Assembly: GCA_964425855.1 (NCBI GenBank)
Contig: CAYROE010000079.1
Coordinates: 1 to 6,165 of the forward strand
From: S143-63 sp964425855
Lineage (GTDB): Archaea; Thermoproteota; Thermoprotei_A; Sulfolobales; Acidilobaceae
DNA: 6,165 bases
Direction of reading: 5' to 3'
The notes under the pieces were generated by a model. It searched no databases. It had not been told where the DNA came from and was given only the letters and a program-made list of their open reading frames with translations. Position numbers and translations under genes: made by a program. Positions 1 to 5,379 of this stretch are shown one piece after another (position 1 is the first letter of the stretch; every line of letters starts with the position of its first letter).

Positions 1-1943
1 CCCCGGAGTACTTTTGATACTTTTGTTTCATCTATCATCTTTTCAGCCTCACACCTGTTTAATGGTGCTACTCTAATCGATACATCGTTGTAAACCTCAA
101 CAAGCGTTCCTCCGGCCCCGAAAAGGATGACTGGACCGAATACAGGATCTTTCTTTCCCCCGACGAACACCTCAATGCCTCCTTCTACATGTTCCTGAAA
201 TAATACTCCCTGAAATCCATACTCTACGCCTAGATTTTTCAATTTGTTATAAGATTCGACCGCTTCCTCAACACTTTCTATGCCTAGTACCACTCCTCCA
301 ATATCGCTTTTATGTACGAGATTCTTTGCAACAAGTTTCGCCACTAGAGGCTTAGAAAGCCTATTATAGCACTCTCTAACTTTGCTAACCGACTCCACGA
401 AACAATATCTAGGAGTCTTAATTCCTACTTCTTCAGCCAGGCGGAGGGCTTCGACTTCAGATACTTTTTGTTTTGTACAGGATTTTGTGTTATCGTGTTC
501 GATTAGGGATAGCTTATCCATGCATATTCTTTGACCAGCTATGGTTAAGGCTCTCGCTGCATGTACCGCCCGTTCTGGTAAATTATAGCTTGGTATATTG
601 TTTTCATCTAGATATCTGAGCAGTTGGTCTCCTTCAGGGCTTGCACCAGTCACTACAATTACTGGTTTACCAGTCTTCTTAGAGAAGTCTATGATAACAT
701 TACCGACATTATTAGTTATAGTCGGAGGCTGTATATAGGCTATAACAATATATATATCGAATTCGTCGTTGTCAGCAAGGACCTCTAATGCCTTCATATA
801 GTCTTCCTCTGAGGCGTCTCCGGTTAAATCAATTGGATTCGTTTTAGCTACTCGTCTCGGAAATACTGACTCTAGTCTCTTTACCAGTGCCTTGGAAAGT
901 CTGGGAACCCTTAAACCGTTTGCCTCAAGCAGATCTGTGGTTATAACTCCTGGGCCACCCGCATGTGTTAATACCAAGGTCTTACTTCCTCGAGCCGGAG
1001 TACTCTTTGAAAGAGCTTTTGCCGCGTCAAGGAATTCTAGTGGTGTAGCTACTTCTACTATTCCTGCTTGTCTAAATGCTGAACTCAGAACTCTGTAGTC
1101 GCCTGCGAGAGCGGCTGTATGGCTTGATGCGGCTCTTTTACCGCTCTCAGATTTTCCTCCTTTTAATGCAACTATTTTCTTTCCGTACTTTAGTTTTGCT
1201 TCAAGTGCTATGTTTATTAATTCTCTGCCTCTTCCTGGCTTAACATCTTCTAGATACATCATGATCGTATCGACATTTGGTTGATGCGCGAGATACGCCA
1301 ATAGATCGACTTCATCGACGTCGGCTTTGTTTCCAAAATTTACTGCTTTTATGATTCCCACTCCCTCTGTAGCTATGTAGTCCATGAAGGTTGTTAGAAA
1401 AGCCCCGCTCTGGCTTATAACAGCGATATTTCCTTTAGGAGGTCTTCTCATCCTATTATGTGGGATGAAGAAGGTGTCGACTCCTGTATCCGCATCGTAG
1501 ACTCCTATACAGTTAGGACCAATTAGCCTCATATCGTATTTTCTCACAATCTTTACGAGATCCTCCTCTAATTCTTTTCCTTCCTCGCCTGCCTCAGAGA
1601 ATCCTCCTGCAACTACAATAATCCCCTTAGCACCTTTCTTACCTGCTTCTTCTGCAATGGGCGGGACTAGCTCGGCCTTGACCGTTATTACTACAAGATC
1701 CGGGGCTTCAGACAAGTCTAGAAGAGAACTATAAGCGTCGAGTCCCAGTATTTCCTTGTACTTAGGATTTATCGGATATATTTTACCGCTATAACTATTG
1801 ATAAGGTTCCATGTTATTGCGTATCCTATTGATCCTTTTCTATTAGAGGCTCCTACGACCGCGATACTTTTTGGTTTAAAGAAGACCTCTACTCCTTTTC
1901 CTGGCAAGGGTCTACTAGTCTTTCTCATATCTGAGTTACCCAT
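1..1943 (-). CDS. ADP-forming acyl-CoA (acetyl-CoA) synthetase, fused alpha-beta, partial (C-terminus off the left edge)
   Basis: This enzyme converts acyl-CoA, ADP and phosphate into the free acid, CoA and ATP. In fermenting archaea it is a main site of substrate-level ATP synthesis in the cytoplasm. I translated the minus strand by hand and found 647 codons open from ATG 1943 to the window edge. The order is an N-terminal CoA-binding Rossmann domain (about residues 18-145; GAS at 31-33, GPNC at 142-145), a succinyl-CoA-ligase-like domain (SQSGAF at 177-182, YLED around E232, SSHTAALAG at 273-281), a third ligase subdomain (HAGGPG at 327-332), and an ATP-grasp beta part from about 475-490. 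H275 matches the phosphorylated histidine of the alpha subunit, and H544 in HKSD matches the second phospho-histidine of the beta subunit. Fused enzymes are usually near 700 residues, so roughly 50 are missing. No acetyltransferase domain precedes it. The acyl substrate (acetate, branched or aromatic acid, hydroxyacid) cannot be told. M6 is a possible alternative start. Confidence 0.93.
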   Translation of the reverse strand, partial: MGNSDMRKTSRPLPGKGVEVFFKPKSIAVVGASNRKGSIGYAITWNLINSYSGKIYPINPKYKEILGLDAYSSLLDLSEAPDLVVITVKAELVPPIAEEAGKKGAKGIIVVAGGFSEAGEEGKELEEDLVKIVRKYDMRLIGPNCIGVYDADTGVDTFFIPHNRMRRPPKGNIAVISQSGAFLTTFMDYIATEGVGIIKAVNFGNKADVDEVDLLAYLAHQPNVDTIMMYLEDVKPGRGRELINIALEAKLKYGKKIVALKGGKSESGKRAASSHTAALAGDYRVLSSAFRQAGIVEVATPLEFLDAAKALSKSTPARGSKTLVLTHAGGPGVITTDLLEANGLRVPRLSKALVKRLESVFPRRVAKTNPIDLTGDASEEDYMKALEVLADNDEFDIYIVIAYIQPPTITNNVGNVIIDFSKKTGKPVIVVTGASPEGDQLLRYLDENNIPSYNLPERAVHAARALTIAGQRICMDKLSLIEHDNTKSCTKQKVSEVEALRLAEEVGIKTPRYCFVESVSKVRECYNRLSKPLVAKLVAKNLVHKSDIGGVVLGIESVEEAVESYNKLKNLGVEYGFQGVLFQEHVEGGIEVFVGGKKDPVFGPVILFGAGGTLVEVYNDVSIRVAPLNRCEAEKMIDETKVSKVLR

Positions 1944-1967
1944 GTTATTAAATATAATCGCTAAGAT

Positions 1968-1976
1968 CTTATACTT
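1968..1976 (-). promoter_or_regulatory. Candidate TATA box of the acyl-CoA synthetase gene
   Basis: Read on the minus strand the sequence is AAGTATAAG, with TATAAG starting 30 bases before ATG 1943. An archaeal TATA box lies about 26-30 bases before the transcription start, so this spacing predicts a start at or very near the ATG, that is, a leaderless mRNA. This fits with the lack of a GGTGA-like ribosome binding site in front of this ATG. The element is nearly symmetric and could also serve asnS on the other strand. The assignment is from motif and spacing only. Confidence 0.5.
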
Positions 1977-2015
1977 AGTAGCAAAATCGTTATTGACCCA
2001 TTACCGTATCCTATA

Positions 2016-2021
2016 GTGATC
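2016..2021 (+). promoter_or_regulatory. Ribosome binding site for asnS (decides GTG start)
   Basis: GTGATC is complementary to the GAUCAC stretch near the 3' end of archaeal 16S rRNA. It ends two bases before GTG 2024. It supports the GTG at 2024 over the in-frame GTGs at 2033 and 2045, although AGGAG at 2029-2033 could serve the GTG at 2045. Confidence 0.5.
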
Positions 2022-2023
2022 TG

Positions 2024-3331
2024 GTGTCAGGAGTGGGAAGATTAGTGAACACTCGAGAGTTAAGGGATCTGCCTGAAGGAGAAGAGGTAGTAGTTCGAGG
2101 ATGGGTCTATAGATGGAGAGACCTGGGTAAGCGAGTCTTCATCGTAATACGAGATGCTTATGGCATTGTTCAAGTTGTGGCGAGCAAGGATTATACTGAT
2201 CCTACAAGTTTTGAAGCGGCTAGAGAAGCGAGTATAGAAAGCAGTGTGATCGTAGAAGGCTTCGTGAGACGTGATAAGAGAGCCCCTGGAGGCGTAGAGA
2301 TACGGGCTAAAAAGATTAACTTGGTGCATAAGGCCGAGGAGTTTCCCATTAAGGGGGGTGAAGGAATAGATTTCCTCCTCGATAATAGGCATCTATGGAT
2401 AAGGAGCCGGCGTTTGACAACAGTATGGAGACTCAGGCAAAATATGTTCAATGCATTCAGAGAATTCTTCCAGAAAGAAGGATACTTTGAAGTAAGCCCA
2501 CCTATGCTTACACAAGCCGCTGTTGAGGGAGGCGCAACACTGTTCAAGGTAGACTTTTTTGGGAAACCAGCCTACCTTACGCAGAGCGCCCAGTTCTACC
2601 TAGAAGTAATGATATTCAGCTTGGAAAAAGTATGGACTCTCGCGCCTAGCTTTAGAGCTGAGAGGAGCAGGACGCGAAGACACCTCTACGAGTACTGGCA
2701 TCTCGAGGCTGAGGCTGCATGGTCTAGGATGAGCGATATGATGGATCTCGTCTCGAGACTCGTCGCCTACACTGTCAATAGAGTACTAGACACCTCTCAG
2801 GAAGAACTATCAATTCTTGGCAGAAATACTGAACTGCTTGAACCTTCAAGAAGACCTACATATCCTAGGATAACATATGAAGAGGCTATAGAAATCCTCA
2901 ACAGGAAAGGTATAGATATTAAATATGGTGATGATCTCGGTGCAGACGAAGAGCGTATACTTACATCAGAATTCGAGACACCATTCTATATAACTCACTT
3001 CCCGCTTGAGCTTAAATCATTCTATATGAAAGAGGATGAGGATAATCCAGGTCTAGCTCTGGCGTTTGACCTGCTTGCTCCCGAAGGAATTGGAGAAATA
3101 GTTGGTGGTAGCGAAAGAGAGGACGACTACAACAAGTTAAAGAACCGTATTATATCCAGGGGCTACAATGTGGAGGATTATAATTGGTACCTGGATTTAC
3201 GACGCTATGGTAGTGTACCTCACAGTGGATTTGGTCTGGGAGTTGAGAGACTAGTTATGTGGGTAGCAGGCCTAGACCACATTAGAGACACAATACCATT
3301 CCCAAGGTTTAGGGATAGAATATATCCATAG
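2024..3331 (+). CDS. asnS: Asparaginyl-tRNA synthetase
   Basis: This cytoplasmic enzyme activates asparagine with ATP and loads it on tRNA-Asn. The 435 residues show an N-terminal OB-fold anticodon-binding domain (about 8-103) and a class IIb catalytic core. Motif 1 is around 145-163, ending in SPPML with P160. Motif 2 is at 210-230 (FRAERSRTRRH, then EYWHLEAE), and motif 3 is GFGLGVERL at 402-410 with R409. The stretches EIVGGSERE (358-366), YGSVPHSGFGLG (395-406) and IRDTIPFPR (420-428) are typical of asparaginyl rather than aspartyl enzymes. The anticodon domain sets it apart from the archaeal AsnRS-like asparagine synthetase paralogue, which lacks it. The length is normal for the family. 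GTG 2024 is the first possible start after an in-frame stop at 1994. GTGs at codons 4 and 8 are alternatives that leave the OB domain intact. It stands alone on its strand and is divergent from the acyl-CoA synthetase. Its presence implies direct charging of tRNA-Asn. Confidence 0.95.
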   Translation: MSGVGRLVNTRELRDLPEGEEVVVRGWVYRWRDLGKRVFIVIRDAYGIVQVVASKDYTDPTSFEAAREASIESSVIVEGFVRRDKRAPGGVEIRAKKINLVHKAEEFPIKGGEGIDFLLDNRHLWIRSRRLTTVWRLRQNMFNAFREFFQKEGYFEVSPPMLTQAAVEGGATLFKVDFFGKPAYLTQSAQFYLEVMIFSLEKVWTLAPSFRAERSRTRRHLYEYWHLEAEAAWSRMSDMMDLVSRLVAYTVNRVLDTSQEELSILGRNTELLEPSRRPTYPRITYEEAIEILNRKGIDIKYGDDLGADEERILTSEFETPFYITHFPLELKSFYMKEDEDNPGLALAFDLLAPEGIGEIVGGSEREDDYNKLKNRIISRGYNVEDYNWYLDLRRYGSVPHSGFGLGVERLVMWVAGLDHIRDTIPFPRFRDRIYP

Positions 3332-3449
3332 GAGGTCGGTGACGCCAACCATCCTCATCTGTTTCTATATCTCAGTTCCGGGTTCGTCCTCATCCCTCCC
3401 AGGTTAGAGATTGATAATCGTTATAGTGATATTTCTATGGTTGACTCGA

Positions 3450-3463
3450 CAATGTATCGATTG
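3450..3463. promoter_or_regulatory. Palindrome just upstream of the ABC operon TATA box (candidate operator)
   Basis: CAATGTATCGATTG has 4-base inverted arms (CAAT/ATTG) and ends four bases before the TATA box, next to or overlapping the expected TFB recognition element. A regulator bound here could help or block TFB/TBP. Short palindromes arise by chance, so this is a candidate only. Confidence 0.25.
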
Positions 3464-3467
3464 AAGA

Positions 3468-3476
3468 TTTATATTT
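3468..3476 (+). promoter_or_regulatory. TATA box of the ABC exporter operon
   Basis: TTTATATTT matches the archaeal box A consensus well. Adding about 26 bases from its centre puts the transcription start near 3498. That leaves a leader of about 13 bases that contains the GTGAT ribosome binding site before TTG 3511. Purines (GAAGA) lie just upstream, as expected for a TFB recognition element. Confidence 0.6.
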
Positions 3477-3479
3477 CTT

Positions 3480-3497
3480 GTCGATATAATCCTCGAC
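3480..3497. promoter_or_regulatory. Palindrome between TATA box and transcription start of the ABC operon (candidate operator)
   Basis: GTCGATATAATCCTCGAC has perfect 5-base arms (GTCGA/TCGAC) around an 8-base spacer. It sits between the TATA box and the predicted start, a usual place for archaeal repressor operators because binding blocks RNA polymerase recruitment. No regulator gene is next to it in the window. Confidence 0.3.
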
Positions 3498-3500
3498 TTA

Positions 3501-3505
3501 GTGAT
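3501..3505 (+). promoter_or_regulatory. Ribosome binding site for the ABC ATPase (decides TTG start)
   Basis: GTGAT pairs with the AUCAC part of the 16S rRNA tail and lies five bases before TTG 3511. The in-frame stop TGA at 3502 rules out any earlier start, and there is no later start before the Walker A region, so this site and TTG 3511 go together. Confidence 0.6.
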
Positions 3506-3510
3506 ATACA

Positions 3511-4506
3511 TTGAGACGTGAAGAATGTACAGTTGAAGCAATAAACTTAGAGAAAACCTATAGGAACGGTGTAAAAGCGCTAAAAGGTGTTTCGTTCTGC
3601 ATACAGAGAGGAGAAATATTCTCGCTACTTGGACCAAATGGTGCAGGTAAGACCACCACCGTAAAGATCCTATCCACACTAATCAAGCCTAGCGGGGGAA
3701 CAGCTTATGTTGGAGGCTATAATGTAGTCGATGAAAGTCTCAAGGTCAGAAAGATAATAGGAATAGTGCCACAAGACCTCACAGCAGACGATGAGATGAC
3801 CGGATACGACAACGTATACGTTCAAGCACGACTCCACGGGCTCCCAAGGAACGAGGCTAAGAAGAAAACAGAAGAAGTCCTCGAATTCATGGGCCTCCTA
3901 GAAGCAGCAAATAGAAAAACACGGACATACAGTGGCGGTATGAGGAAGCGTCTAGAAATAGCTATGAGCCTCGTTCATAGTCCCCAGATCCTTTTCCTAG
4001 ATGAGCCAACTCTGGGGCTAGACGTCCAGAGTAGGCGTCATCTATGGGATCTGATAATGAAACTGAAGAGGGAAGGGACAACAATCTTACTAACGACACA
4101 TTACATGGAAGAAGCCGATGCCTTATCAGATCGAATAGCTATTATCGATCTAGGCAAGGTCGTTGCTCTCGGTTCTCCAGGGGAACTCAAAGCACGATTA
4201 GGAGGTGACAGAATCTATATCAAACCTGCATTTAACCAAGATCTCACATCGATAAAGGAGAAGCTTGTGAGCAAAGGATATGAAGTGTCTATTCTCAACG
4301 GAGAAGTCATTGTAAAGGTGAAGAAAGCCGAGGACTCTTTGTTTGACATAATAAATCTCCTTGGTGACTCGAAGATCTCTTCCCTGCGTATATCTAAGCC
4401 TAACTTAGAAGACGTGTTCCTAGAGCTCACAGGAAGAAAGCTCAGAGACGAAGAGCCCCTGGATAGCTTCAAATATAGGATTCATAGTATGAGGGTGAGG
4501 AAATAA
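3511..4506 (+). CDS. ABC transporter ATP-binding protein, DrrA/ABC-2 exporter type
   Basis: This cytoplasmic ATPase subunit, working as a dimer, drives export through the permease encoded next to it. All nucleotide-binding motifs are intact in the 331 residues: Walker A GPNGAGKTT (41-49), Q-loop Q88, signature SGGMRKRLEIA (141-151), Walker B ILFLDEP (160-166) with catalytic E165, D-loop LGLD (168-171) and H-loop H197. Residues from about 230 to 305 form the C-terminal domain common in drug and polysaccharide exporters (DUF4162-like), ending in the typical NLEDVFLELTGR (298-309). A basic tail of some 20 residues follows. The start is TTG; the protein begins directly with the first beta strand of the domain (VEAINLEKTY). 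It is the first gene of a two-gene operon and its stop overlaps the permease ATG by one base. The substrate cannot be inferred: antibiotic, lipid or peptide export are all open. Confidence 0.93.
   Translation: MRREECTVEAINLEKTYRNGVKALKGVSFCIQRGEIFSLLGPNGAGKTTTVKILSTLIKPSGGTAYVGGYNVVDESLKVRKIIGIVPQDLTADDEMTGYDNVYVQARLHGLPRNEAKKKTEEVLEFMGLLEAANRKTRTYSGGMRKRLEIAMSLVHSPQILFLDEPTLGLDVQSRRHLWDLIMKLKREGTTILLTTHYMEEADALSDRIAIIDLGKVVALGSPGELKARLGGDRIYIKPAFNQDLTSIKEKLVSKGYEVSILNGEVIVKVKKAEDSLFDIINLLGDSKISSLRISKPNLEDVFLELTGRKLRDEEPLDSFKYRIHSMRVRK
4493..4498 (+). promoter_or_regulatory. Ribosome binding site for the ABC permease
   Basis: GGGTGA lies inside the end of the ATPase gene, seven bases before ATG 4506 and ten before the second ATG at 4509. 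The spacing favours 4506, but both are possible and differ by one residue. Confidence 0.55.
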
Positions 4507-5354
4507 TGATGGGAGCTACGCTTGTACTACTCGTTAGAGAGTTAAAAAAGTGGTTTGGTAGAAAACCAGTCCTAGTTATGAGCCTTCTAACTCCTGTGCT
4601 CTGGATAGCATTATTTGGGAAAAGCCTAAATCTAACCAATATGCTAATGCCACCAGGATCCCTTGAGGGGATAAGCCCAGAAATGATGAAAGTTATCGAA
4701 CAAATGGTTACTTCCAGACTAATAGAGCTATTCGGCACAACAGACTACTTCACATACATTAGTAGCGGCATGTTGGTCGTGTTCGCTGTCTTCCAAGGAA
4801 TGTTCAGCGGCATAAGTATAATATTCGATAAACGCCTCGGATACATGGATAGGCTACTAGTAGCACCTATACCTAGGTTAAGCATCTGGCTCTCGAAAAT
4901 ACTAGCTGTTGCAGTGAGAGTTACATTATTATCCTTACTACTATTAGCCGTATCACTGTTACTGGGAATGAATCTCAAAGATGGAATAGGATTCCTAGAC
5001 CTACTAGCGTCATGGAGCTATATAATACTACTAGCAATGACCATAGCATCACTCTACGCTCTCTTGTCCTTCTATGCGGATAACCAAGAAATAGTATTCG
5101 CGGCAGGAAACCTTCTTAATCTACCATTAATGTTCACCAGTAGCGCCATGTTCCCTGTTGAACAAATGCCGGAGTGGCTCCAGAGACTAGCAAGCGCTAA
5201 CCCAGTTACGTTTGCTGCTGATCTAGTTAGATATCATCTAATAGGTAGACCTGTAGGTGATTATTCTGCCGAGCTCGTGAAACTTGTTGTGATAGCATTA
5301 GTTATGCTAGTGATTAGTGGTTGGGCTAGTTTGAGATGGATGAATAATAGATAG
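4506..5354 (+). CDS. ABC-2 type transporter permease
   Basis: This is the membrane half of the exporter, probably acting as a homodimer with two copies of the ATPase encoded just upstream. The 282 residues suggest six membrane segments: about 20-38, 84-106, 132-153, 165-189, 196-215 and 256-278. A loop of some 45 residues between the first two segments (about 39-83) probably faces outside. The stretch FDKRLGYMDRLLVAPIPR (107-124) is the conserved cytoplasmic segment of ABC-2 permeases that contacts the ATPase. Residues 212-242 (SSAMFP, then PEWLQRLASANPVTFAADLVR) are the family's C-terminal hallmark. Length and topology fit DrrB-like permeases. The start overlaps the ATPase stop (TAATG), so translation is coupled. 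Only one permease gene is present, with no solute-binding protein, which fits export rather than uptake. The substrate is unknown. Confidence 0.92.
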   Translation: MMGATLVLLVRELKKWFGRKPVLVMSLLTPVLWIALFGKSLNLTNMLMPPGSLEGISPEMMKVIEQMVTSRLIELFGTTDYFTYISSGMLVVFAVFQGMFSGISIIFDKRLGYMDRLLVAPIPRLSIWLSKILAVAVRVTLLSLLLLAVSLLLGMNLKDGIGFLDLLASWSYIILLAMTIASLYALLSFYADNQEIVFAAGNLLNLPLMFTSSAMFPVEQMPEWLQRLASANPVTFAADLVRYHLIGRPVGDYSAELVKLVVIALVMLVISGWASLRWMNNR

Positions 5355-5355
5355 A

Positions 5356-5379
5356 CTAGGTATCCTTCCCGTAGCCTAG
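5356..5379. terminator. Inverted repeat between convergent genes (possible two-way terminator)
   Basis: CTAGG (5356-5360) and CCTAG (5375-5379) form a perfect 5-base stem with a 14-base loop in the 21-base gap between the permease stop and the thiolase stop, running into the thiolase stop codon. Neither strand has a strong oligo-T run directly after it. On the thiolase strand the pyrimidine-rich TCTATCTATTATTC follows within about 30 bases. It may be only chance symmetry. Confidence 0.2.

Larger units (their letters stand above)
3332..3510. other. Intergenic region asnS to ABC operon
   Basis: No credible protein gene lies in this gap. The right half (about 3450-3510) holds the exporter promoter with palindromes and a ribosome binding site. 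The left half (3332-3400) has TCCTCATC repeated at 3352-3359 and 3387-3394, and GGAGG (3331-3335) able to pair with CCTCC (3395-3399). It may hold a small structured RNA or be only the asnS 3' untranslated region. A short near-palindrome, ATAA-TCG-TTAT, lies at 3414-3424. No strong oligo-T terminator is visible after asnS. Confidence 0.5.

Noticed and set aside
892..1098. Open frame of 68 codons on the plus strand inside the synthetase gene
   Set aside because: It is fully antisense to the conserved third subdomain of the synthetase, with no independent support.
1..1943. Possible frameshift or pseudogene in the synthetase
   Set aside because: I translated every codon of the frame by hand from 1943 to 3 and found no stop and no break in family-like sequence; the missing end is caused by the window edge.
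1798..2016. Open frame of 72 codons on the plus strand over the acyl-CoA synthetase N-terminus
   Set aside because: It lies antisense to the well-supported synthetase and runs through the divergent promoter; its composition follows from the opposite strand.
2060..2547. Two overlapping minus-strand open frames inside asnS
   Set aside because: Both lie antisense to the OB-fold and the start of the catalytic domain, and neither resembles a known protein.
3374..3400. A tRNA T-arm-like string (CCGGGTTCG) in the gap after asnS
   Set aside because: The loop would read TTCGTCC, lacking the conserved A58, and the following bases TCATC cannot pair with CCGGG. No acceptor stem, D-arm or anticodon arm surrounds it on either strand.
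3404..3679. Open frame of 91 codons on the minus strand across the ABC promoter and the start of the ATPase
   Set aside because: It overlaps the promoter and the Walker A coding region antisense, has no recognisable motif or ribosome binding site, and looks like a chance frame.
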